A stretch of 36,555 nucleotides of DNA. Source: a virus. Shown here piece by piece: positions 13,064-19,964 of this stretch; the first letter of the stretch is position 1; each line of letters starts with the position of its first letter. The stretch is from the IMG/VR virus record IMGVR_UViG_3300017776_000059, positions 1 through 36,555 of that record, one strand, 5' to 3'. The position numbers were made by a program, and so were the translations under genes. A model generated the notes under the pieces. The model was not told the origin of the DNA, made no database searches, and worked only from the letters and a program-made list of their open reading frames with translations.

Positions 13064-13543
13064 CTATGCTGTTTTGTAGTCGTCATTCCAACCAAATGCT
13101 TCTTTTACAACAGCGTCTGTTAGACCTTTGTATAAGTTGTTCAGGTTCTTTTCTTTTGTAGCGACTAATAACTTCGCTTCATCAGCATGTAAACCTTCTA
13201 GCATTTGTATATACAACATCTCTTTTCGAGTTTTAGTTGTTCTTGTATCAGCGCCTTTAACAAAGTGCCATAATCTTTTTGACTCTGTATATAAAAGTGT
13301 ATGCTCTGTGCCTGCTGGCGCTTCATTCACTTTGTATGGTGGACTACCTTCAGGTAAATCCCATTCAATATTAGGGTCAAAAGCACCTTTTAAGATTTGT
13401 CTCAAAGGTACTGAATCATTTTGTTTAAGGACTTTTATTTTGTCCTCTTTCATTTTAGCGTTATTTACTTTTGTTAAAATTTCTGATAATAATGGAGCAG
13501 ATGAACCTGCATAATCCATTGATTGTGTTGTGTTAGTTGGCAT
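13064..13543 (-). CDS. DUF6433-like conserved protein
   Basis: This 159-residue soluble protein contains SMDYAGSSAPLLSEILTKVN, LRQILKGAFDPNIEWDLPEG, GTEHTLLYTESKRLWHFVKG and MLYIQMLEGLHADEAKLL, ending VVKEAFGWNDD. I recognise it as a protein highly conserved in marine T4-like phages, recalled as DUF6433. The function is unknown. TGAGGA lies before the ATG. It is flanked by two hairpins, so it is probably a separately controlled, abundantly made product. Confidence 0.8.
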   Translation of the reverse strand: MPTNTTQSMDYAGSSAPLLSEILTKVNNAKMKEDKIKVLKQNDSVPLRQILKGAFDPNIEWDLPEGSPPYKVNEAPAGTEHTLLYTESKRLWHFVKGADTRTTKTRKEMLYIQMLEGLHADEAKLLVATKEKNLNNLYKGLTDAVVKEAFGWNDDYKTA

Positions 13544-13569
13544 TTTTATATCCTCATTTTGTTATGTAT

Positions 13570-13590
13570 GTAGGGCGAAAAACGCCCTAC
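13570..13590 (-). terminator. Hairpin between winged-helix and DUF6433-like genes
   Basis: GTAGGGCG, loop TTTTT, CGCCCTAC on the minus strand: a perfect 8-bp G+C-rich stem in an A+T-rich spacer. No U-run follows, so partial termination or processing is possible. It separates the two genes. Confidence 0.65.
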
Positions 13591-13612
13591 ATTTATTTAT
13601 GCGTATGAGAAA

Positions 13613-13933
13613 TTACGCTTTGTAAGCATACGGAGTTCCGTATAACTTTTTGATACCAGCAGCGATAATCGCTTTTGTAGGTACACCCATTCTGTATGAA
13701 GTACCTTTAGCAGTTTTGTTGATGTAGATCATATTGCCTTCTGATCTTAACGTGTCAACTAATGCTCTTGGTGATACCAAGTCAAATTTGTTCCTTAGAT
13801 TTTTCCAAGTCACAGACTCACCTTTAGATAAAAGATTTAATACCTTTTGTCTTTTTGATAAAGTTTTTCTGCCTCTTCTTTTAGCAGTTTTTACAACTCT
13901 CAATGAGTCATTTGCGAATAATGATTTAAACAT
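13613..13933 (-). CDS. Winged-helix DNA-binding protein
   Basis: This 106-residue protein is highly basic at the N-terminus (VVKTAKRRGRKTLSKRQKVL). It then has a helix-turn-helix pattern: NLLSKGESVTWKNLRNKF, SPRALVDTLRSEG as the recognition helix, and a wing (NMIYINKTAKGTSYRMG). It is likely a phage transcriptional regulator or nucleoid-binding protein conserved in marine T4-like phages. AAAGGAGA precedes the ATG. The 83-bp spacer upstream contains no gene that I can support. Confidence 0.75.
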   Translation of the reverse strand: MFKSLFANDSLRVVKTAKRRGRKTLSKRQKVLNLLSKGESVTWKNLRNKFDLVSPRALVDTLRSEGNMIYINKTAKGTSYRMGVPTKAIIAAGIKKLYGTPYAYKA

Positions 13934-14016
13934 TATATTCTCCTTTTATGTTGGCATGATTAGAGTTAATAAGTTTGCCATTCTTAATAACTATCCCAAA
14001 GTGCTTTATGGAATTC

Positions 14017-14382
14017 TTAAAACTTGTCATAGTCTATTGTGATAGCATATAGGTCTTGTCCTGAACCTTTTGTCATCACAGCCTTATCTGTTTTAGTTTG
14101 TAGAGGATGTTTTATCTTTTGTGTTCTTAACATCATAGATTTTAATGCCTCTGATACAAGTTTATAATCTCTTAAAAAATTCTTATCTGTTACCTTTATA
14201 TTCTCACTATGTAATTTTATTAAAATATTTTCTGTAATCTCATCACACATCGCCTGACAATATATCTTTTGGTGTTCTGTTTGTATTCTTTTTTCCATTG
14301 CCTTGTCTTGTTCAGGCGTTGTGGGTCTTCTATACTTCTTTGGGAAAGGTATAATATTGTCTGTTGTTTTAGCCATCTGCAT
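14017..14382 (-). CDS. Conserved hypothetical protein (NIIPFPKK type)
   Basis: A 121-residue soluble protein with an N-terminal NIIPFPKKYRRP, a long charged helix (TTPEQDKAMEKRIQTEHQKI) and cysteines in IYCQAMCDEITEN. MLRTQKIKHPLQ and SGQDLYAITIDYDKF follow. It resembles a conserved marine T4-like phage protein. The second methionine (14376) is an alternative start. It overlaps the glutaredoxin end. Confidence 0.65.
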   Translation of the reverse strand: MQMAKTTDNIIPFPKKYRRPTTPEQDKAMEKRIQTEHQKIYCQAMCDEITENILIKLHSENIKVTDKNFLRDYKLVSEALKSMMLRTQKIKHPLQTKTDKAVMTKGSGQDLYAITIDYDKF

Positions 14383-14650
14383 TTATCTTTTCACCTTTGA
14401 AGTTTACTAAACCTTTATCGGTATAATATTCAACTAGTTCGTTATAACCACCGATATGTTTATCATCTATAATTATCTGAGGCATAGTTCTCACTTGTTT
14501 ACCTACGGCCTCAAATAACTCGTCTGGTGTTTTAAAGTCTTTACCAAACATCTTTTCTTCGTACTCAAAGCCTAGATTCTTAACCATAGATTTTGCCTTT
14601 TCGCAAAATACACAATTAGGCTTTGAGTAAATAGTTATCTTATCAGACAT
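14369..14650 (-). CDS. Glutaredoxin
   Basis: The 93-residue protein has the thioredoxin fold of class-1 glutaredoxins: MSDKITIYSKPNCVFCEKAK with active site CVFC at residues 13-16, VRTMPQIIID (cis-Pro loop) and GGYNELVEYY. The active site differs from the usual CPYC. It probably reduces the phage class Ia ribonucleotide reductase, whose NrdA ends in a CxxC tail. The start overlaps the lipoprotein stop. Confidence 0.9.
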   Translation of the reverse strand: MSDKITIYSKPNCVFCEKAKSMVKNLGFEYEEKMFGKDFKTPDELFEAVGKQVRTMPQIIIDDKHIGGYNELVEYYTDKGLVNFKGEKINADG

Positions 14651-15258
14651 TATTGTTGTACCACTTCTACTTCAACGTCTTTATAAGCCTTCTCTGCAAG
14701 TTCTTTTAACTTGTAAGCGTCAACAACACTATCAATATTGTAGTTGTACATCTTATTAAACTCACCTAGAGGTAATCTTAAACCAATCCATGCACGGTAG
14801 TATCCGCTTGTAGTCATGGTTACCTCTTGAGCGAATACTTCATATCCTCTCACTGGTGTGTCTTTGATATGGTTTACAAGAGCAGACTCAACGTCATTTA
14901 CTATTGTTTTGTTTTGAGTATTACCTAGTTCAGAAACAAATATTTTAATCTTTTTATTCATTTCACCTTTGATAATATCAGCCATTTCTGCTTTCGCAAT
15001 CATCTTTGCCTTGTCAATTGCAAGTTCTAAAGATGGTGAAACAGCACTACCTACACCGTAGATACATTGTTTATTTTTAGATTTGCCAAATCTCTTTTTA
15101 TCACATGCCTTATTTTCTGCAATATCAGCCATATACCAAGCAGGCACTTTTTTAACAGTATTGTTGCCTTCTTTTTTTATTTTATATGTTGATGATGTAC
15201 AATTAGTCAGTAATAAACCTAGACTAGCGATCATTATATATTTGAGATATTTACTCAT
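14650..15258 (-). CDS. LPP20-like lipoprotein
   Basis: The 202-residue product has a lipoprotein signal (KYIMIASLGLLLTNC, modified Cys at residue 20) and then PAWYMADIAEN, CIYGVGSAVSPSLELAIDKA, KMIAKAEMADII and YEVFAQEVTMTTSGYYRAWI. The pattern (P.W, a G.G.A segment, A..KA..A, then a strand pair) fits the LPP20/FlgO family of envelope lipoproteins. Outer-membrane placement is likely. AAGGAG lies upstream, and a perfect promoter lies within the preceding small gene. Confidence 0.75.
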   Translation of the reverse strand: MSKYLKYIMIASLGLLLTNCTSSTYKIKKEGNNTVKKVPAWYMADIAENKACDKKRFGKSKNKQCIYGVGSAVSPSLELAIDKAKMIAKAEMADIIKGEMNKKIKIFVSELGNTQNKTIVNDVESALVNHIKDTPVRGYEVFAQEVTMTTSGYYRAWIGLRLPLGEFNKMYNYNIDSVVDAYKLKELAEKAYKDVEVEVVQQ

Positions 15259-15409
15259 TCACTTTCTCCTTCACATTATTATACACATTATACACTATTT
15301 CTTTAGTTTTGTCAACAGCCTGTGTATTATTAACTGTTGCAACAAAAGGATCCCATGTAAAAGCGATACAAACCCACGCAAATACAAGGATAACTGCGGT
15401 CTTTATCAT
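15251..15409 (-). CDS. Tiny exported/membrane protein (52 aa)
   Basis: ATG 15409 to TAA 15251. MIKTAVILVFAWVCIAFTWD forms one hydrophobic segment, followed by a polar helix ending VYNNVKEKVNE. It could be a signal-anchored protein. A perfect consensus promoter is embedded in its 3' half. Its end overlaps the LPP20-like start and its beginning overlaps the upstream gene end. Confidence 0.6.
   Translation of the reverse strand: MIKTAVILVFAWVCIAFTWDPFVATVNNTQAVDKTKEIVYNVYNNVKEKVNE
15287..15315 (-). promoter_or_regulatory. Sigma70-type promoter for the LPP20-like lipoprotein gene
   Basis: TTGACA (15315-15310), exactly 17 bp, TATAAT (15292-15287), all consensus, inside the 52-aa gene. The predicted leader carries AAGGAG before the ATG at 15258. 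Confidence 0.75.
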
Positions 15410-15924
15410 TTAAGTATCTTCCATTCTCCGTTTGGTTTTAAACAAGCAGTACCAGGTCGTTTGAACCAACTATCTGGTCTTGCATATTTCCGACAATACA
15501 ACGGTGCATTATCATCTTTGTAATAGAAAGCAGCAAATAACTCCCAATATCCTGGTTTTTTTGCCTTTTCTAATTCTATTTGTTTTTTCAACTTCTCTAT
15601 TTCTTCATTCTTTGTTATACCAAACTTTGTATCGCTACAATGTAATTCTTCTTTTTTAATTATGTTATCGCCTTCTTGTTTTATAATGACGGTTACAAAA
15701 CACCATTGACCGTCAGGTGTAACCCAACGCTCTTTTATATTTTGACTCATAACGTCTTCATCTCTTGTAACCTTAATTGTTCCTTCACTTGTATTCACAA
15801 CTGATACAGGATAAATATTACCTGATAAATCACCATTCTCATTTGCAAATAGATATGTACAGACTAATATAAAAACTATACTGTAAAACATTAACTTAAT
15901 ATATGTTCTTGGATCAAATGGCAT
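15406..15924 (-). CDS. Exported/anchored protein with C-terminal 17-kDa-antigen-like motif
   Basis: This 172-residue protein has an N-terminal hydrophobic segment (IKLMFYSIVFILVCTYLF) then a polar domain. A charged helix (EEIEKLKKQIELEKAKK) leads to a C-terminal block with YCRKYARPDSWFKRPGTACL and KPNGEWKI. The C.(E/K)Y ... GTAC..P(D/N)G.W.I pattern is that of the C-terminal domain of Rickettsia 17-kDa surface antigens. The neighbouring lipoprotein carries the same pattern. Confidence 0.7.
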   Translation of the reverse strand: MPFDPRTYIKLMFYSIVFILVCTYLFANENGDLSGNIYPVSVVNTSEGTIKVTRDEDVMSQNIKERWVTPDGQWCFVTVIIKQEGDNIIKKEELHCSDTKFGITKNEEIEKLKKQIELEKAKKPGYWELFAAFYYKDDNAPLYCRKYARPDSWFKRPGTACLKPNGEWKILK

Positions 15925-16400
15925 TATTGTATCTGTACCCTTCCGTCAGGCATAATACATGCCGTACCAAAATTTGTTTTTCTAATAGGGCCACTTGCAA
16001 AATAAGCAACAGGCCATGATGGTGTAATATTAATTGTTGACTCATAATCTCTACATTTGATAGGTCCTTTGTACCAAGTATTAGTAGTTTTAATTATACC
16101 TGAATTTTTAGTATTAGGATTAAACCAGTTAGTAATATTAGGTTTGTTAGGAGCACCAATTAAGTGATCTACAAAATATTTCTTATGTGTATTAAAGTCA
16201 TCATTCCAGATTTGATCTGCACCTACAATCGCACCGACAGAGGCACAGGCAGCAATCGTTGTAGGGTCACTTACAACACCTGCACATACACCACCTGAAG
16301 TAATTGCACCAGCAGAAGCACCAGTAGTAGAAACCATATAGTCTCTACTTGAACAATTAGTCAATAATATTAATAATAATAATGTTAATATTTTATTCAT
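15924..16400 (-). CDS. Rickettsia-17-kDa-antigen-like lipoprotein with glycine zipper
   Basis: The 158-residue product has a lipobox (LLLILLTNC, Cys at 16), then a glycine/alanine zipper (GASAGAITSGGVCAGVVS and IAACASVGAIVGADQ) and a C-terminal block with CRDYES, then FGTACIMPDGRVQI. A lipobox, 2TM glycine zipper and CR(D/E)Y...GTAC.PDG make up the usual layout of the 17-kDa surface antigen family of alphaproteobacteria. It probably sits in the host outer membrane during infection or serves as a host-derived decoy. Its end overlaps the next start. Confidence 0.75.
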   Translation of the reverse strand: MNKILTLLLLILLTNCSSRDYMVSTTGASAGAITSGGVCAGVVSDPTTIAACASVGAIVGADQIWNDDFNTHKKYFVDHLIGAPNKPNITNWFNPNTKNSGIIKTTNTWYKGPIKCRDYESTINITPSWPVAYFASGPIRKTNFGTACIMPDGRVQIQ

Positions 16401-16690
16401 TAGTTAAGTTTCTTTTTCTTTTCTTCTTCTTCTTCTCTTTCTTTTTTCATCCAGTAAGGTTCAATACCGTGTTTTTCATACATGTACATTTCAGGATTTC
16501 CTGAGGCATACATTTTAATTAAGTTATCAAATTTAATTTTGATACTTCTATATTGATTCGGATGTTCTTTTTTTGCGTCAACATGTCCTTGCAAATATGC
16601 AATTGTGTGAGCGTAATCGTTTTTCTTTTTCTTTGAGTCTTTGTTTTTTACGATATTAAATTCTTCGTAAATCATTTCTTTAGTCATCAT
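16400..16690 (-). CDS. Charged hypothetical protein (96 aa)
   Basis: The protein has KKKKNDYAHTIAYLQGHVDA, QYRSIKIKFDNLIKMYAS and MYMYEKHGIEPYWMKKER, then an EEEEE/KKKK tail. It is helical and soluble with no known domain. GGAGGA lies before tandem ATGs (16690 and 16687). It is the first gene after a consensus promoter and heads the lipoprotein group. Confidence 0.65.
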   Translation of the reverse strand: MMTKEMIYEEFNIVKNKDSKKKKNDYAHTIAYLQGHVDAKKEHPNQYRSIKIKFDNLIKMYASGNPEMYMYEKHGIEPYWMKKEREEEEEKKKKLN

Positions 16691-16726
16691 AATGTTTATC
16701 CTCCACGTTTGTTAACATTTATTAAT

Positions 16727-16755
16727 ATAATATCACCTTTGTTCTTTATTGTCAA
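16727..16755 (-). promoter_or_regulatory. Sigma70-type promoter for the 16.7-kb operon
   Basis: TTGACA (16755-16750), 17-bp spacer, TATTAT (16732-16727), GC before the -35. A leader of about 30 bases carries GGAGGA. The shared 18-bp element lies upstream. Confidence 0.8.
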
Positions 16756-16768
16756 GCATAAAAAAAGC

Positions 16769-16790
16769 ATTGATTTTACTAGGTTTATAG
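16769..16790 (-). repeat. Promoter-upstream repeat, copy A
   Basis: Bases 16769-16786 are identical over 18 positions to 19213-19230, and the match extends to 21 of 22. Both copies lie just upstream of a -35 box in a non-coding gap. A shorter core (AACCTAGTAA) recurs at 5978-5987. Confidence 0.7.
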
Positions 16791-16813
16791 AAGAACAAAG
16801 CAAGAACATTAAC

Positions 16814-16996
16814 CTATTTTTCGTATTTTCCCTTGTCATTTGCAACTAATAAACATTCAGATTGTATTGATTCTATTTGAGCGTCTATTTCTGCGTCTGC
16901 TGACTTAGGAGTTTCATACTTCATCTTCCTAAGTCTATCAGACATAACTTTTAAGGAATCTATCTTATCGCAAAAATGACTAATTTTGTGTATCAT
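16814..16996 (-). CDS. Small helical protein (60 aa)
   Basis: MIHKISHFCDKIDSLKVMSD is followed by RLRKMKYETPKSADAEIDAQ and a C-terminal IQSECLLVANDKGKYEK. It looks like a two-helix coiled-coil hairpin of unknown function. It overlaps the exported-protein gene by 17 bases, and the operon ends about here, before the next promoter. Confidence 0.6.
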   Translation of the reverse strand: MIHKISHFCDKIDSLKVMSDRLRKMKYETPKSADAEIDAQIESIQSECLLVANDKGKYEK

Positions 16997-17243
16997 TTTT
17001 ACTTTTAAAGATTTGATTCCAAGGCCACTTCTTTTTCATCTCAGCAAATGAATTAGCCTGATATTCTTTTATTTCTACCCACTCATTCTTTACATGATTG
17101 CCTACTGCATTAGGTACATTAGCAACTGAATTAATAAAATCAGATGGTTTTACTTTATCATCAGCATTTGCCATGCTTATTGATATTACTATTACTGCGA
17201 CTAATGAAGCAATGAATAGTGTTGTACTTTTCATATTCCACAT
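16980..17243 (-). CDS. Exported small protein with signal peptide
   Basis: The 87-residue product has a signal peptide MKSTTLFIASLVAVIVISIS with cleavage after ANA, so the start may be the second ATG (17234). The mature part is polar: FINSVANVPNAVGNHVKNEW, then FAEMKKKWPWNQIFKS. It is a periplasmic protein of unknown role. TAATG links it to the upstream gene. Confidence 0.7.
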   Translation of the reverse strand: MWNMKSTTLFIASLVAVIVISISMANADDKVKPSDFINSVANVPNAVGNHVKNEWVEIKEYQANSFAEMKKKWPWNQIFKSKNDTQN

Positions 17244-17527
17244 TATGTTTTTCTCCCCATTGTGTTGAAATCAGCCTTATCTACAATTTGATAATTACCT
17301 TTATTGTAAGCAATGCCGATAGTTTTACCTTCAGGTAGTTGTATTTTTGGTTGTTGTCTTTTAATACAAGCACCTGGGATTCTATCACTTGTTGGTATAG
17401 AATTTCTTTTAATGCCATTAATATCTAACGTATAATCTGGTCTTTTAAAACCAGTTAGAGTCTTTGTAAAAGACTCTCTATTAATCTTTAACCACTTAGG
17501 TCTATTCGTCTTCTTCTTCTTTTTCAC
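17243..17527 (-). CDS. Basic hypothetical protein (94 aa), GTG start
   Basis: The GTG start at 17527 has GAGGAAC upstream and lies in the end of the previous gene. The product is lysine-rich (KTNRPKWLKINRESFTKTLT) with ACIKRQQPKIQLPEGKTIGI and NYQIVDKADFNTMGRKT. The middle resembles a small beta domain. Conserved-looking but unrecognised. Confidence 0.65.
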   Translation of the reverse strand: MKKKKKTNRPKWLKINRESFTKTLTGFKRPDYTLDINGIKRNSIPTSDRIPGACIKRQQPKIQLPEGKTIGIAYNKGNYQIVDKADFNTMGRKT

Positions 17528-17804
17528 GTTGTTTCTGTTCCTCTACAAAACCCTCATGTAATAATTCAGAGGTTGTTTTTTCTTTAAAACCTGTAACCAT
17601 AAAAGGTTCTTGCTCTGATTGTGTTTCTGCCCACGAATCAAATTGTTCTATTTGTTGTTTCATATCTTCTCTTACTTCTATTAAATCATCGGTTGCACTA
17701 ACAACATGTGATTCTACTATCTTGCTATCATTATACTTCATTGATTGCAATTTGTCAATAGCACTTTTTATCTTCTTTAAATAATCTCTTTCCTTGATAA
17801 ACAT
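17502..17804 (-). CDS. Coiled-coil hypothetical protein (100 aa)
   Basis: The helical N-terminal half (MFIKERDYLKKIKSAIDKLQ) continues with VVSATDDLIEVREDMKQQIE. An acidic/glutamine-rich end contains HEGFVEEQKQREKEEEDE. No family. It contains an internal perfect -35/-10 pair that may be accidental because it overlaps the codons for IDKLQSMKYN. Confidence 0.65.
   Translation of the reverse strand: MFIKERDYLKKIKSAIDKLQSMKYNDSKIVESHVVSATDDLIEVREDMKQQIEQFDSWAETQSEQEPFMVTGFKEKTTSELLHEGFVEEQKQREKEEEDE
17730..17758 (-). promoter_or_regulatory. Possible internal sigma70-type promoter
   Basis: TTGACA (17758-17753), 17 bp, TATAAT (17735-17730) inside the 100-aa gene. It could serve the downstream 94-aa gene. 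Unlike most sites here, no GC precedes the -35, and the bases are also constrained by coding, so this may be chance. Confidence 0.3.
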
Positions 17805-18016
17805 TACTTAACACTCCTTTTTAAATCATCTCTATTATTTACAAAAACTCTAATTAATCTGGACACATCAACATTTTCCTCTTTCAATGTTTTTGGGTTT
17901 TTAAATAATACCCTACTATCATTTACTTTTAAAATGTGTTCACCATCTTCAATAACAGCGTCATCTGTATGTTTACGCCAATCATGTGAAGAATATCCTA
18001 ATACATCATTACTCAT
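17804..18016 (-). CDS. Small hypothetical protein (70 aa)
   Basis: MSNDVLGYSSHDWRKHTDDA is followed by VIEDGEHILKVNDSRVLFKN and a polar C-terminus VSRLIRVFVNNRDDLKRSVK. It looks like a compact beta-rich fold with a basic end. No motif is recognised. It ends against the next gene at 17804. Confidence 0.65.
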   Translation of the reverse strand: MSNDVLGYSSHDWRKHTDDAVIEDGEHILKVNDSRVLFKNPKTLKEENVDVSRLIRVFVNNRDDLKRSVK

Positions 18017-18024
18017 AATTTCTC

Positions 18025-18426
18025 CTAGTTTAACTTTATGTAATTAATTTTACCCTCTACATAACCAATAACATTTTTCTTTATCTTTGGTTTTTTAAAC
18101 ATAGAGTTAGCGTCACCTGGTTTAAAACCATCTTTAAGTGACAATGTTATATGAGCAGAACCTGGGTTTGCTCTTTTAATTTTTTTATCTGTATCTGTAA
18201 GGAACATATCTTTGACCCACAATGCGTCAATGTTCTTATTTGCTCTATAAGCAGTTATCACAGCACCCACATTCTTACCTACTAACTTTATAAACTTATC
18301 ATATATTTTTTTAGTAGGTTTATATGCAAGTGTAATATGATCTGAAACTATGTTCGGCATTGTTGCTCTTTTCTTTACAACATTACAACTTGCCCTATCT
18401 AATTCTACAGCAAAGTATCCGTTCAT
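18025..18426 (-). CDS. 2H phosphoesterase-like protein (Acb1-type candidate)
   Basis: The 133-residue protein has two H-x-T motifs, HITLAY (H30/T32) and AHITLSL (H92/T94), the signature of the 2H phosphoesterase superfamily, which hydrolyses cyclic phosphodiesters or ligates RNA ends. The spacing (about 60 residues) and small size are close to T4 57B/Acb1, which degrades cyclic nucleotide signals in CBASS defence. An RNA 2',3'-cyclic phosphodiesterase role is an alternative. Family membership is well supported; the anti-CBASS role is inference. Confidence 0.75.
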   Translation of the reverse strand: MNGYFAVELDRASCNVVKKRATMPNIVSDHITLAYKPTKKIYDKFIKLVGKNVGAVITAYRANKNIDALWVKDMFLTDTDKKIKRANPGSAHITLSLKDGFKPGDANSMFKKPKIKKNVIGYVEGKINYIKLN

Positions 18427-18728
18427 TATTTACCTATTTGACTTTCTGCTTCTAAATTTAAAGCAACATCAATGTCTGAATCTTCTCTCATCCATGATGT
18501 GTCTTCTTCATAATCATTCTTTTTAATTACTTCTTCGATCTGCATAAAATAGCACCAGTTATCACCAAAGGTAATTGCACCAGTATAATTTAAATCAGTA
18601 TCATATTCCTTTGCATTAACTCCTAACTCAGCAGCAATATCAGTTGGGTCAGTAGCAATACCGATGTTAGTTATAACACCTTCTCTGCCTTTATCATCTC
18701 TTATTGTATCTCCTAATTTAATTTGCAT
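18426..18728 (-). CDS. Hypothetical protein (100 aa), SH3-like start
   Basis: MQIKLGDTIRDDKGREGVIT begins with a strand-turn pattern like small SH3-like barrel proteins (KLGD.I....G..G.I). It then has a flexible acidic region and YTGAITFGDNWCYFMQIEEV. The C-terminal third is acidic. Function unknown. It ends exactly where the 2H gene starts. Confidence 0.6.
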   Translation of the reverse strand: MQIKLGDTIRDDKGREGVITNIGIATDPTDIAAELGVNAKEYDTDLNYTGAITFGDNWCYFMQIEEVIKKNDYEEDTSWMREDSDIDVALNLEAESQIGK

Positions 18729-19164
18729 AACGATTTCCTCCTTCTCGTTTTAGTTCGTTTTTGTATGTTCTAGCATCCAAACTCTTTGTAAGTTCGGGTG
18801 CAAAATCGTATTTAAAAAATTGTCTACCATTCCACAACTGACCATAATCATTAAAAAATGATTTATCATTATCAACTATGTCAGCACCAAATTCATCTGT
18901 ATATGTTTTGTAGTAATCTTTACCAGAAAGTATTTCTACTTCACTATGACCTGTAGCATTTGTAGCGTCTTCGTTAAAATTTTTATCACAGAAAGATTTT
19001 ATCTTTTTGAAATTATTGATACATCTGTTTATATATTTTTCAGGTACATTTCTGAATATCGTATAATAGATAGGAAAAAATTCATCATATCTATCCTCAG
19101 AGTCTTGGTATTCTCTTTTGTAAACAAGGTTAAAAGTATTATTTTTTGTAAGTTCTTTTGTCAT
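18718..19164 (-). CDS. Hypothetical protein (148 aa), leaderless mRNA
   Basis: The ATG at 19164 gives MTKELTKNNTFNLVYKREYQ. A GTG at 19170 lies closer to the -10 and is less likely. The protein is soluble, aromatic- and acid-rich (YDEFFPIYYTIFRNVP, FFNDYGQLWNGRQFFKYDF). No domain is recognised. The predicted +1 is two bases before the ATG and there is no Shine-Dalgarno sequence. Confidence 0.65.
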   Translation of the reverse strand: MTKELTKNNTFNLVYKREYQDSEDRYDEFFPIYYTIFRNVPEKYINRCINNFKKIKSFCDKNFNEDATNATGHSEVEILSGKDYYKTYTDEFGADIVDNDKSFFNDYGQLWNGRQFFKYDFAPELTKSLDARTYKNELKREGGNRYAN

Positions 19165-19172
19165 ATACACAT

Positions 19173-19201
19173 ATAATATACTATATTGGGATATAAAACA
19201 A
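19173..19201 (-). promoter_or_regulatory. Sigma70-type promoter for the 19.2-kb operon
   Basis: TTGTTT (19201-19196), 17-bp spacer, TATTAT (19178-19173), GC before the -35. The +1 is predicted at about 19166. The shared upstream repeat follows at 19213. Confidence 0.65.
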
Positions 19202-19212
19202 GCACTATTCCT

Positions 19213-19234
19213 ATTGATTTTACTAGGTTTTTAG
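19213..19234 (-). repeat. Promoter-upstream repeat, copy B
   Basis: The first 18 bases are identical to copy A at 16769. Beyond it GGTTTTTAGGGT (19226-19237) also matches 12 bases at 12987-12998, upstream of a third promoter. The rest of the gap to 19277 shows only short palindromes. Confidence 0.7.
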
Positions 19235-19277
19235 GGTATTAGGGGGCGCAAAATGACGCACTTTAGTGAAAAACGTA

Positions 19278-19964
19278 CTATTTCCAGTAGTTTTTGACCC
19301 ATTCGCCTGATTCATACTGCATAGCGTAGTCTGGATTAGGATGACCATGAAATACACATATCTTTGCTTTCTTTTTTAAAGGGTGTTTCTTAGGTAAATA
19401 CTTCTCATACTTTTGTGGTTGACCTCTTTCAGGCCATTTAAATGAGTATGTCCAATCATCTGGTAATATCTGCGTCTTTTCATGTCTTAACATCATGTCA
19501 GTTATCACATTTTGATCTCCGTGCATACCATCATATAAAGATTTATTATTCATATAATCATCATAGATAAAACTATGATGTTTTAGATTATATCTTAACA
19601 CACTTGAATTAATAGTAGTTGTAGGTTGACCGAAATCTCTTATACATAAAAAATCTTCATCTCTGTATTGTGTAAAAAATTCATCTAGTTCATTAATCAC
19701 AACAACATCTAAATCCATATACAAAATATTACCTTCTATTTCTAATCGTTTATCATACAGGTGCATTTTATTCCACCAGCCGTCAAACTGTGGGTCAGGT
19801 ATTCTGATAGGTTTTACTCTCTCTGCAAAAGCATTGTTTGGTTCATCTGTTAAACAATAGAAATTAAAACGTCTTGTCATGTTTCTTTTGCACATACTAT
19901 AAAGTATGTTTACAAACTTGACAGGATACTTTGTTCCCCAATGTACACAAATTATATTATCCAT
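19278..19964 (-). CDS. Glycosyltransferase (GT-A, GT8-like, DxD)
   Basis: From ATG 19964, with AGGA seven bases upstream, the product is 228 residues. MDNIICVHWGTKYPVKFVNI, FYCLTDEP and then GNILYMDLDVVVIN with the DxD metal motif follow the GT8-type order. INSSVLRYN and HGDQNVITDM are the typical later motifs, and VFHGHPNP is near the end. It likely transfers a sugar from a nucleotide donor. A start at 19988 would overlap the upstream gene by 32 bases. Confidence 0.85.
   Translation of the reverse strand: MDNIICVHWGTKYPVKFVNILYSMCKRNMTRRFNFYCLTDEPNNAFAERVKPIRIPDPQFDGWWNKMHLYDKRLEIEGNILYMDLDVVVINELDEFFTQYRDEDFLCIRDFGQPTTTINSSVLRYNLKHHSFIYDDYMNNKSLYDGMHGDQNVITDMMLRHEKTQILPDDWTYSFKWPERGQPQKYEKYLPKKHPLKKKAKICVFHGHPNPDYAMQYESGEWVKNYWK

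Noticed and set aside
19238-19277. Short palindromes (CACT..AGTG and GCG..CGC) in the gap
   Set aside because: Stems of three to four pairs are expected by chance and have no U-tail.
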